Positions 18,703 through 26,925 of a stretch of 47,972 bases of DNA are shown here, piece by piece. The notes below the pieces were generated by a model. It had not been told where the DNA came from. It searched no databases and saw nothing but the letters and a program-made list of their open reading frames with translations. The number at the start of each line of letters is the position of its first letter. Position 1 is the stretch's first letter. Both the position numbers and the translations under genes were made by a program. This stretch comes from Prochlorococcus sp. AG-315-C08 (GTDB lineage Bacteria; Cyanobacteriota; Cyanobacteriia; PCC-6307; Cyanobiaceae), in NCBI GenBank assembly GCA_003284185.1, contig QBWB01000004.1, forward strand, positions 1-47,972, read 5' to 3'.

Positions 18703-20843
18703 CTAAAATCATAACGATACCAGGAAGATCAGGTTTTTACATCAGGGTTGCGGTACCAAGAGGGACATTAAGAGATGCTTTGGGTACATGTGATGTAGTA
18801 AAAAAAATTGGTAATACAAAAAAAGAAGCTGAACAAAACATAAATTCGGCAGAAATCGCAATAAAACAAAAATTCGACGAGAAGCTACGAGAAGAAGAAG
18901 TAAAAAAAATCAATAGCTCTTTACCTAGGGGAATCAAGGTTGAAGCAATTGATAATCACAATTCAAAAGAATCCCCAAAAAACATAGAAAAAGATTTAAA
19001 AAATGCTGGATTTAGTAATGCAGCTATCGAAGCACTACTAAATTTCGAAAATAAAGAAAACTCAATTGAAGGAGAAATCGAAGAAAAAGTCCCTTCTCCT
19101 TGCATAGCAATTAACGCTCCTCGAACTAAATTTGAACAATTTAAAGCCGATAGTAATTATTTAAATGAGCCCCTACAAAGTGAATTATTAAATGAAGGTG
19201 ATCATTTTACAAATGACGCTGTTCAACTTCTGAAATTTCATGGTAGCTACCAACAAGATGATAGAGAACATAGAAAAAAAGGTGGAAAAGGTAAAGATTG
19301 GCAAATGATGTTGAGACTTAGAAATCCAGCTGGGTTTGTCCCGGGGCCACTGTTTATTTCATTAGATGATCTCTCTGACCAACTTGGAAATCAAACTCTT
19401 AGGGCAACAACTCGTCAATGCTTCCAAATGCATGGAATAAAAAAAGAGAATATTAAGGAAGTAATAGGAACAATCGTAAGATCAATGGGATCAACTCTTG
19501 CAGCATGTGGAGACGTTAATAGAAATGTAATGGCTCCAGCAGCACCTTACCAAAAAGGAGCTTATCCTGCGGCAAGAAAGTTAGCACTTGACATTGCAGA
19601 TGTTTTATCCCCGAAAGAAGCGGAAAGAACATATCTAGATTTGTGGGTTGATGGCGAAATCAAATATGCAATCAAACCCTCTTCTGAAGTCAAAAAATAT
19701 AGAACAAAACAATTAAATCGAGGAGTATTCAGTGGAGATAAGAAAGAACCTTTATATGGTTCGACATATTTACCAAGAAAATTCAAATGCGCAACTACTG
19801 TCCCAGGAGATAATTCGGTCGACATTCTTACTCATGATATAGGCTTAATGACGTTCACGAATAAGAAAGGAGACTTAGAAGGTTGCAATGTCTATGTCGG
19901 AGGAGGCATGGGTAGAACACATAACTTAGATACTACATTTGCAAGAATAGCAGACCCTATTGGTTTTGTAGAAGGCAAGGATATATTAGAACTGGTTCAA
20001 TCTATCCTCGCTCTTCAAAGAGATTATGGAGATAGGAAAACAAGAAGACATTCCAGGCTTAAATATGTTTTACATGATATGGGTGTTAATTGGTTCAAGA
20101 AACAATTGACAACAAACTATTTTACTAGAAAGATATATAAGTTAAGGCATGAAGTGAAGACAAAACTTGAAGATTATTTAGGTTGGCACAAACAATCTGA
20201 AAGGCTATGGTTTGTTGGCTTACCACTTTTATCAGGTAGGATTAAAGGAGAAGTAAAGAAGGGACTCAGAAATATTGTTGAGAAATATGCATTAGATGTG
20301 CGTTTAACTCCCAACCAAGACTTATTATTATGCAATATAGGAAATTATCAAAAGAATAGTGTAAAGAATGATCTAATTAAAATAGGTTTTATAGATCCAG
20401 GAAACCCGCATCCACTTTTTAGACATGCAATAGCTTGTCCAGCTCTTCCATTATGTGGACTTGCAATGACAGAAGCAGAGCGATTTTTACCAGAACTTTT
20501 AGACCGAATAAACAATCAATTAAAAAGTCTCGGAATCAATAAATCAATTTTAACAAGAGTGACAGGCTGTCCAAATGGCTGTGCGCGTCCATATATGGCA
20601 GAATTAGCTCTTGTTGGTAGTGGTTTAAATCAATACCAACTATGGCTAGGTGGGAGCCGCGATTTAAAAAGGTTAGCAACTCCATACCTACAAAAAATGC
20701 CAATCAATGAGTTAGAAACAACCTTAAAACCTTTATTCCTTAGCTGGAAAAATAATGGAAAGTCAATAAGTCTAGGAGATTATGTAACTAAACTTGGCAA
20801 TGAGAATGTACTTTCCTTGCTGACTTCAAATGCAGCCCCATAA
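18699..20843 (+). CDS. sir: Ferredoxin-sulfite reductase with an integrase-like N-terminal extension
   Basis: Reduces sulfite to sulfide with six electrons from ferredoxin in assimilatory sulfate reduction. The reductase runs from about residue 143 (TKFEQFKADSNYL) to the end: LLKFHGSYQQDDR, TLRATTRQCFQMHGI, IGTIVRSMGSTLAACGDVNRNV, and siroheme/4Fe-4S cysteines 580, 586, 624 and 628 in CPALPLC and CPNGC. The full protein is 714 residues, clearly longer than usual. Residues about 10-68 (GRSGFYIRVAVPRGTLRDALG, then helices) resemble the DUF6538 N-terminal region of tyrosine recombinases; 70-142 is a charged linker. The start is a TTG at 18699. No ATG, GTG or TTG lies between codons 28 and 203, so the extension cannot be a mis-chosen start. 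The domain identity is pattern recognition; the reductase part is certain. The 3' end overlaps the VanX-like gene by 64 bp. Confidence 0.93.
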   Translation: MPKIITIPGRSGFYIRVAVPRGTLRDALGTCDVVKKIGNTKKEAEQNINSAEIAIKQKFDEKLREEEVKKINSSLPRGIKVEAIDNHNSKESPKNIEKDLKNAGFSNAAIEALLNFENKENSIEGEIEEKVPSPCIAINAPRTKFEQFKADSNYLNEPLQSELLNEGDHFTNDAVQLLKFHGSYQQDDREHRKKGGKGKDWQMMLRLRNPAGFVPGPLFISLDDLSDQLGNQTLRATTRQCFQMHGIKKENIKEVIGTIVRSMGSTLAACGDVNRNVMAPAAPYQKGAYPAARKLALDIADVLSPKEAERTYLDLWVDGEIKYAIKPSSEVKKYRTKQLNRGVFSGDKKEPLYGSTYLPRKFKCATTVPGDNSVDILTHDIGLMTFTNKKGDLEGCNVYVGGGMGRTHNLDTTFARIADPIGFVEGKDILELVQSILALQRDYGDRKTRRHSRLKYVLHDMGVNWFKKQLTTNYFTRKIYKLRHEVKTKLEDYLGWHKQSERLWFVGLPLLSGRIKGEVKKGLRNIVEKYALDVRLTPNQDLLLCNIGNYQKNSVKNDLIKIGFIDPGNPHPLFRHAIACPALPLCGLAMTEAERFLPELLDRINNQLKSLGINKSILTRVTGCPNGCARPYMAELALVGSGLNQYQLWLGGSRDLKRLATPYLQKMPINELETTLKPLFLSWKNNGKSISLGDYVTKLGNENVLSLLTSNAAP

Positions 20844-21535
20844 ATAGCATCATTCTGTCTACTTATCCAACACCATAGTTGATCTCCATAACTAAAATGC
20901 CACCACTCATTTGGATGTTGAACGAACCCCGCTTGATTCATGACTGACCGTAAAAGAGATCTTCTTTTATGGAAAACTTGATGTTTAGATTCAGTCTTAC
21001 AAAAAGAATATTTCTCATAGAAATCAGGCTTAGATATATCACCAATACAATCAATTTCCCCTCCAAGATCTAAAGTATTCCCATTCAAATCAGCAAGTGT
21101 TAAATCAATAGCAGCACCAGTACTATGCGGAGGTGGTGTAGAGGGATTCAAAGATGGTTGAGCCCAAAAACGACTAATCTCGTCAATCACTTCAGTGATG
21201 TCACTATTTACAGAATGGTTCTTAATATCAATCCCCCTAGACTTACAGGTTTCTTGAACGGTGTAATCAAACATAAATTTTTGGACAGAGATAGGTCTCC
21301 AAGCATCAAACAAAGCTAATTGCAAATGAGGATTCTTTTCTGAAAGATATTGCTGGGCTTCAATCAATCTACTTACAACACTTTCACGAAGAACCCATGG
21401 ATCTTCACCATTCAAATATGGAGCACCTAAAGAGACATAGGGATGAGGTGTTACTCGGAATATAAACTCTGGTATAGAAGTTAATGACTCATGACATTCA
21501 CTTATTCTTTTTTTATTCCAAGGTCTTAATCTCAT
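20780..21535 (-). CDS. ddpX: VanX-type D-alanyl-D-alanine dipeptidase
   Basis: Zinc dipeptidase predicted to cleave D-Ala-D-Ala. The site is complete: Arg80 in FDAWRP, His137 and Asp144 in HSTGAAIDL, catalytic Glu210 and His213 in EWWHFSYGD. The 251 residues exceed VanX (about 202) because of an N-terminal segment and a C-terminal tail after residue 220. The tail is encoded in the 64 bp that overlap the sulfite reductase gene on the other strand. There is no signal peptide, so it is probably cytoplasmic, where it would recycle wall-derived dipeptide. Start ATG at 21535. Bacterial relatives outside resistance operons (DdpX) use the dipeptide as a nutrient. Confidence 0.9.
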   Translation of the reverse strand: MRLRPWNKKRISECHESLTSIPEFIFRVTPHPYVSLGAPYLNGEDPWVLRESVVSRLIEAQQYLSEKNPHLQLALFDAWRPISVQKFMFDYTVQETCKSRGIDIKNHSVNSDITEVIDEISRFWAQPSLNPSTPPPHSTGAAIDLTLADLNGNTLDLGGEIDCIGDISKPDFYEKYSFCKTESKHQVFHKRRSLLRSVMNQAGFVQHPNEWWHFSYGDQLWCWISRQNDAIYGAAFEVSKESTFSLPSLVT

Positions 21536-21641
21536 AACTAAATGAAAATATGAAAATCAAATTCAAACTGTAAAGAATTTTATTTTAATAAATTCTATCC
21601 CTAAAATTTAAAAGTTCAATACTCTTAAACTATAAAAAAGA

Positions 21642-24218
21642 TTAATTTAATTTATTAGCAATTCTTAGTTTCTCCCATTGATCATTAATTGAATTCTTAA
21701 GAATTGAATGAGAGTTAAGCTCAGGGTCTGACTCTAATATGATTGAAGCTTCTTTTCGTGCTGACTCAAGAACACTCGCATCATCTGTTAAAGAAGCTAA
21801 TGCAAAGTCAGGCAAACCTGATTGATTAGTTCCTAACACCTGACCTGGCCCTCTAAAACGCAAGTCAATTTCTGATATTTCAAAGCCATCATTTGAACTC
21901 ACCAAAACGTCTAGTCTTTGTCGTGATAATTTACTAGTACGTTGATAACCTAATAAACAATAAGATTTAGAAGCACCTCTACCTACACGTCCTCTCAATT
22001 GATGTAATTGAGACAATCCAAAACGATCAGCATTATCTATATACATCACGCTGGCATTTGCAACATCTACACCAACTTCAATGACTGTCGTAGAAACGAG
22101 AATATCAATCTTCTTTTCCAAGAATTTTCTTATAACATCCTGTTTTTCAAGACCTTTCATCCGACCATGAAGCAACTCAACTCTGAGATCTGGAAAGATA
22201 TCATTAGATAAATCCTTATGTACGGTAACAGCTGCACTAAGCTCTAGTTTTTCTGATTCTTCTATCAAAGGAAGTACAACATAAGCTTGATGACCTTTAT
22301 TAATTTCAATTCTGATTAAGTCATATGCCGATTTCTTATCAGATGATGAAATAAGCATGGTTTCAATAGGTGTTCGACCAGGAGGTAATTCATCAATCTG
22401 GCTAACATCAAGATCACCATAGAAAGAGAGGGCTAATGTTCTTGGTATTGGTGTAGCAGTCATTGTTAATAAATGTGGCTGTAATCCTTTATTTAACAAT
22501 CGGTTCCTCTGATCAACACCAAAACGATGTTGTTCATCGACTACTACTAATCCCAGACGCTCAAAAACAACAGGGTCCTCAAATAAAGCATGAGTCCCAA
22601 CAAGGATATTTGTAGATCCATTTACTAAATCTGTAAGAATTTGATTACGACGAACTTTAGTTGTTGAACCTGTTAATAGCTCAACATTTAATTCTAGTTG
22701 AGGATTCCATTTTATAAGTGTTCGATAATGTTGTGCAGCGAGAACCTCAGTAGGTGCCATGAATGCACCTTGCCATCCTGATTGAACAGAGTGGAGAAGG
22801 GCTGCAATTGCAATCACAGTTTTACCACTACCAACATCCCCCTGTAAAAGTCGAGACATGGGCTCAGATCTTGCTAAATCAATTTCGACTTCTCTAAGTA
22901 CTCTTTTTTGAGCATTGGTTAAAGTAAAAGGAAGGATGTCAAGGAATTTAGAAACTAAACTATTACGAGTAGTTTTAATATCCAATAAAGGAGAACCTCT
23001 TTTTTTATATATGTTCCGTTTTAATAGAAGACTTAACTGCAGTAAAAGAAATTCTTCAAAGACAAGTCTTCTTCTTGCTCTTGCTAACGAATCAGAGCTG
23101 TCAGGATTATGAATATTGAATAAGGCCTCCTGCTTACAAGGTAGATCATGTTTTTCAAGAGTTTTTACAGGTATCGACTCTATAAAAAACGATGTCAGGG
23201 GAAGAACAGACTGAATAATATTTCTATATTTATCTGCAGTAATTCCATCCGTCAAAGTGTAAATAGGAAATATCTGACCTATTATTCTAGATTTTATTAA
23301 TGTGTCTGGACTTTCAATAACTTCTATTAAAGGATCATTTATTGATTTCCCAAACTGATTCTCTTTAACCAAACCACTAACAACTACAGTAGATCCGCTT
23401 GGATATAGACGTTCCTGAGTTTTTAAATATGAGAAGTTACTTCTTCGGCGGCCAGCTAAAAAGCGTGTAACTTTTAAACTTCCTGTATTGTCTTTAATAA
23501 ACAACTCAAGAATAGATAAATTTGGATTTTTAGGACTTATAAAGGAACTGCAACGCCTAACCTTTGCGACAATTGTTACAGTATCGCCTATTTTAATTTC
23601 ATCAATGGTTTTCAAGGAAGTGTAATCTACATAATCACGCGGAAAATTCAGCAAAAGATCCTTAATTATAAGAAGTCCTAAACCAGATAATCTCTCAGCA
23701 AGTCTTGAGCCTATACCTTTAACTTCGGCAATAGAACTTTCTAAACTTAAAGAATGATTTGCAGGACTAATATCAGATATATTAGAAGCAGAAATTTTTT
23801 GTATATTTAATTTTGGAGAGCTAGCTCTTCGAAGTGGAGCATAATGTTTGCTTAAGCCATGAAGATATTGTCTAGTCCTTACAACAAGTCGACGTCTCCT
23901 CTCTATAGACATAGAAGAATATTTATTATATTTTTCAGCTAAACTATTTACAACTTGATTATCACTAAATAGAAGACAAGAAGGTGAAGTCATTAAATAA
24001 TTACAAATAAAAGACGAAAACTTCTCTTTTCTTCCTTGAACATTGATAAAATCTCGATTCACTTCAACCGTTAATGCCTGCTGTAAAGTTCTAATCCATA
24101 TGTTTAATTCACTTGATTGCTTCTCAGAGATCAAAAGTGAATCTTGATTATTTATATTTTTTCTGTGTTTTTCCACCAATCTTGCTGTACCTCTTCTGCT
24201 AATGAACGACCTTCCCAA
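21642..24218 (-). CDS. recG: ATP-dependent DNA helicase RecG
   Basis: Branch-migrating helicase that regresses stalled forks and processes Holliday junctions. The wedge (OB-fold) region is around residues 170-320 (IKDLLLNFPRDYVDY). The helicase motifs are LLQGDVGSGKTVIA (motif I), DEQHRFGVDQR (II, DEQH box), TMTATPIPRT (III), STTVIEVGVDV (V) and QLRGRVGRG (VI). There is a cyanobacterial N-terminal extension of roughly 150 residues. The longest frame opens with TTG at 24218, overlapping the upstream gene by 67 bp. No ATG occurs before codon 76, and the conserved N-terminus begins near residue 36, so a GTG at 24176 or the TTG at 24134 are credible shorter starts. The product is certain; the start is not. 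Confidence 0.94.
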   Translation of the reverse strand: MGRSFISRRGTARLVEKHRKNINNQDSLLISEKQSSELNIWIRTLQQALTVEVNRDFINVQGRKEKFSSFICNYLMTSPSCLLFSDNQVVNSLAEKYNKYSSMSIERRRRLVVRTRQYLHGLSKHYAPLRRASSPKLNIQKISASNISDISPANHSLSLESSIAEVKGIGSRLAERLSGLGLLIIKDLLLNFPRDYVDYTSLKTIDEIKIGDTVTIVAKVRRCSSFISPKNPNLSILELFIKDNTGSLKVTRFLAGRRRSNFSYLKTQERLYPSGSTVVVSGLVKENQFGKSINDPLIEVIESPDTLIKSRIIGQIFPIYTLTDGITADKYRNIIQSVLPLTSFFIESIPVKTLEKHDLPCKQEALFNIHNPDSSDSLARARRRLVFEEFLLLQLSLLLKRNIYKKRGSPLLDIKTTRNSLVSKFLDILPFTLTNAQKRVLREVEIDLARSEPMSRLLQGDVGSGKTVIAIAALLHSVQSGWQGAFMAPTEVLAAQHYRTLIKWNPQLELNVELLTGSTTKVRRNQILTDLVNGSTNILVGTHALFEDPVVFERLGLVVVDEQHRFGVDQRNRLLNKGLQPHLLTMTATPIPRTLALSFYGDLDVSQIDELPPGRTPIETMLISSSDKKSAYDLIRIEINKGHQAYVVLPLIEESEKLELSAAVTVHKDLSNDIFPDLRVELLHGRMKGLEKQDVIRKFLEKKIDILVSTTVIEVGVDVANASVMYIDNADRFGLSQLHQLRGRVGRGASKSYCLLGYQRTSKLSRQRLDVLVSSNDGFEISEIDLRFRGPGQVLGTNQSGLPDFALASLTDDASVLESARKEASIILESDPELNSHSILKNSINDQWEKLRIANKLN

Positions 24219-25357
24219 TAGCGTTGCTGTTTAATCATACCTATTAGTAGATTGCGGTGATATTTTATATGAGTTCTACATTTTCTTAATCTAGGATCAT
24301 CAAATTCAAGATCAGAAGGTGTAATTAGCAAGCAATTTATATCTATTCCATCTCCTGCCAAACCATTATTCATTGGTAATTTCAATGTCAAAATATTAGA
24401 TATAGACTTATGAGTAGCAATTTGGCCAGACAATACAGAATCCAAGAGAGTTAAGGGTATAAGTGTATTTATCAAACCAGATCGAAGAAGTTCGACATTA
24501 ATTTCGTGAGAAAAATCACGTAATCTCCTAATCAAAGCTATATCTAATGAAAGCATCCACTCATACAAACCAATAGGAGAATCAGGAAGCAATCTGTTAT
24601 TATTATAAATATTTCCTAGCGAATCAGCCGTAGAAGATAATTCGTAATTACCTGAATCTAAATCATATGATTCTGTTGAGTCATCAGACAAAACCAAAAT
24701 AGACTGTAGAATATCGATCTCTTGTTCTTGTAAATTATAAGCTTCTGATTTCTCTTCATTATCAGGAATTAATTGTTCACTATTTTTAGGTATTTCCTCA
24801 AAGGTTTCAGATTTATTTGATGGATTATTTATAACAAATTGTTGATCTTCAATTGAATAAGAAGATTGAACTTCTCCATTCCATCCATCCAAAATTGATA
24901 AATCCTCTAAAGGAGGAAGAGAACTTAAATAAACTGAAGAGTTTAAAGTAGAGGAACTAATATTATTAGAAATTTGTTTTTTCTTTAGTGAGTTAACAAA
25001 ATCTCTTTTTGAACTAATTATTTTTTGTTTATTCTCTATATCAATTGACTTAGCTAATTCATTTAAATGCTCTATTGTCAAAAGTGAAATATTTTTCGAA
25101 ACTAATTTATCAATATTCAATTGAAAAGTCTTTCGAGAATTAACAGTAGATAGTCCAGGATTATTTCTTGATAGTTCAGTAATAAATGAAAATAAAGATG
25201 TTCTAATTGCTAACGGAAGGACTTCTCTTAATTGCTCAAGGTATAAAGCTTTTGTTTTATATAATTGAGTTGAAAGATCATTACATTTATTTCTTAATAG
25301 CTTCAGTTGATCTAATGGGTCAAACTTTGAATTAATTTGATTATTATTTAAAGTCAA
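24152..25357 (-). CDS. Conserved hypothetical protein upstream of recG
   Basis: I do not recognise this 401-residue protein. The N-terminal ~115 residues are basic and helical (KLLRNKCNDLSTQLYKTKALY). A low-complexity acidic, Ser/Asn/Glu-rich middle (about 120-255) looks disordered. The C-terminal ~140 residues are ordered and well formed (PIGLYEWMLSLDIALIRRL, then LTLLDSVLSGQIATHKSISN, ending KQQRYWEGRSLAEEVQQDWW). It has no transmembrane span or signal peptide. Start TTG at 25357, two bases after the tsf stop; the 3' end abuts or overlaps recG. It is therefore probably co-expressed with rpsB-tsf and recG. Function unknown. Confidence 0.75.
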   Translation of the reverse strand: MTLNNNQINSKFDPLDQLKLLRNKCNDLSTQLYKTKALYLEQLREVLPLAIRTSLFSFITELSRNNPGLSTVNSRKTFQLNIDKLVSKNISLLTIEHLNELAKSIDIENKQKIISSKRDFVNSLKKKQISNNISSSTLNSSVYLSSLPPLEDLSILDGWNGEVQSSYSIEDQQFVINNPSNKSETFEEIPKNSEQLIPDNEEKSEAYNLQEQEIDILQSILVLSDDSTESYDLDSGNYELSSTADSLGNIYNNNRLLPDSPIGLYEWMLSLDIALIRRLRDFSHEINVELLRSGLINTLIPLTLLDSVLSGQIATHKSISNILTLKLPMNNGLAGDGIDINCLLITPSDLEFDDPRLRKCRTHIKYHRNLLIGMIKQQRYWEGRSLAEEVQQDWWKNTEKI

Positions 25358-25359
25358 AA

Positions 25360-26016
25360 TTAACTAGATGTCATAGAAGCAACTTCTTCAGCAAAATCAG
25401 GTCCCTCAACTTCAATGCCTTCACCAAGAGTATATCTAGTAAATCTACGCACTTTTACATTCTCGCCAATCTTTCCAGCAACTTGTTTTACTAATTCCTC
25501 AACATTGATAGAACTATCTTTAATAAATGGTTGTTCTAATAAAGCCATTTCTTTTAACCTTTTTCCAATTCGTCCCTCAACGATTTTAGCCTTAATTTGA
25601 TCAGGCTTACCTGAAAGATCATCTCTTCCCATTTCGATTTCCTTCTCCTTATCAGAAATCGATTCAGGGATTTGATCAATACTGACATATTCAACATTTG
25701 GACAAGCTGCTACTTGCATAGACAAGTCTCTTAAAAGACCTTGAAACAAATCACCTCTAGCTACAAAGTCGGTTTCACAATTAACTTCAATAAGTACTCC
25801 AACTCTTGAGCCAGTGTGGATATAGCTTCCGACAGCACCTTCTGCCGCAACTCTTCCAGATTTCTTTTCAGCGCTAGCAATACCTTTTTGTCGCAACCAT
25901 TCAATGGACTTTTCCATATCCCCATTATTTTCAACTAGGGCTTTTTTACAATCCATCATTCCTGCTGATGTTTTATCACGCAGTTCTTTGACGAGTTTGG
26001 CGTTTATTGCCGTCAT
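25360..26016 (-). CDS. tsf: Translation elongation factor Ts
   Basis: Guanine-nucleotide exchange factor for EF-Tu. The N-terminal UBA-like domain has [19 protein letters not shown] and SIEWLRQKG, followed by the core [14 protein letters not shown] and [13 protein letters not shown]. The 218 residues match the short cyanobacterial and plastid form, which lacks part of the E. coli coiled-coil region. Start ATG at 26016. It follows rpsB after 79 bp in the classic rpsB-tsf order. Confidence 0.97.
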   Translation of the reverse strand: MTAINAKLVKELRDKTSAGMMDCKKALVENNGDMEKSIEWLRQKGIASAEKKSGRVAAEGAVGSYIHTGSRVGVLIEVNCETDFVARGDLFQGLLRDLSMQVAACPNVEYVSIDQIPESISDKEKEIEMGRDDLSGKPDQIKAKIVEGRIGKRLKEMALLEQPFIKDSSINVEELVKQVAGKIGENVKVRRFTRYTLGEGIEVEGPDFAEEVASMTSS

Positions 26017-26095
26017 TTTTATAAGAAGAAGTTTTTAAAAGAATGAGATTTAGTTTTAGTTAGCGTAATAAGCGCTTATTTTATTTATTCAATGA

Positions 26096-26788
26096 TCATT
26101 CGTTTGAGCCATGCCTTCCTTCATTAATAGCATCAGCTAGTCTACCCAAAATAAGTTGTACTGATTTAACTGCGTCATCATTACAAGGAATAGGTACTTC
26201 ACAAAGGTCTGGATCGCAGTTAGTATCAAGCATTGACACCAAAGGAATATCAAGTTTTCTTGCCTCTAATACAGCATTTGTCTCTCGTCTTTGGTCAACT
26301 AATACAACAACATCTGGTAATCGCCTCATACCCTTTAATCCTCCTAAGTATTTTTGCAATCTCTCCAACTCACGTCGCAAAACAGCACCCTCTTTTTTAG
26401 GACGCATTGCAATTGCACCAGTTGATTCCATTCTTTCTAAATCCTTTAATCTGTCAATTCTTGCTTTCATTGTTGTCCAGTTTGTGAGCATCCCCCCTAA
26501 CCATCTTTGATTAACATAGGAAGCCCCACAGCGAACTGCCTCTTGAGCAACAACTTCTGAAGCTTGTTTCTTAGTTCCTACAAAAAGAAATCTTTTACCA
26601 CTTCTAGCTGCGCCTCTGGTCCATTTATAAGCGCTGTTCATACAAACAGCTGTCTTGACAAGATCAATAATATGAACCCCATTGCGAGCGCAATAGATGT
26701 ATCTAGACATCTTTGGATTCCAACGTCGAGTCTGATGCCCAAAGTGAGCACCAGCTTCCATCATCTCGGAGAGAGAAACTACAGCCAT
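26096..26788 (-). CDS. rpsB: 30S ribosomal protein S2
   Basis: Small-subunit ribosomal protein S2. Recognisable segments are [61 protein letters not shown] and [12 protein letters not shown]. The 230 residues fit. Start ATG at 26788. The 137-bp upstream region contains two stem-loops (listed separately) that could be an autoregulatory leader. First gene of rpsB-tsf-(401-aa protein)-recG. Confidence 0.97.
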   Translation of the reverse strand: MAVVSLSEMMEAGAHFGHQTRRWNPKMSRYIYCARNGVHIIDLVKTAVCMNSAYKWTRGAARSGKRFLFVGTKKQASEVVAQEAVRCGASYVNQRWLGGMLTNWTTMKARIDRLKDLERMESTGAIAMRPKKEGAVLRRELERLQKYLGGLKGMRRLPDVVVLVDQRRETNAVLEARKLDIPLVSMLDTNCDPDLCEVPIPCNDDAVKSVQLILGRLADAINEGRHGSNE

Positions 26789-26800
26789 GTTTTTTTTTAA

Positions 26801-26867
26801 GTTCCGGGTTCGCCTCCACCCAACAGGGATAAATTAATTAAAGGCCAGAAGCCGATATCTATTTATC
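26801..26867 (-). promoter_or_regulatory. Possible structured 5' leader of rpsB
   Basis: On the minus strand, between the GT2 gene and rpsB, two stem-loops can be drawn. One is at 26801-26824: GTTGGGT pairs with ACCC..AAC around a GGAGGCGA loop, with a two-base bulge. One is at 26828-26867: perfect GATAAAT/ATTTATC arms around a 26-nt loop. rpsB leaders are autoregulated by S2 in several bacteria; applying that here is inference from position and pairing only. Confidence 0.4.
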
Positions 26868-26925
26868 ACCCGAAACGGTCAGGTGTGCGGTTTTAAAGTA
26901 CTTAAACAATTTAACAAATGATGGC

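Noticed and set aside
18699-20843. Ferredoxin-nitrite reductase
   Set aside because: The HGSYQQD, GTLRATTRQ-like and CGDVNRNV segments are those of sulfite reductase; no nitrate assimilation genes are near.
14151-21535. Glycopeptide-resistance island
   Set aside because: Only the VanX- and VanY-like enzymes occur, separated by housekeeping genes, with no vanH/A/R/S and no mobile element.
26801-26824. tRNA-like arm (GGGTTCGCC) upstream of rpsB
   Set aside because: No acceptor, D or anticodon stems can be drawn around it; better read as a leader hairpin.
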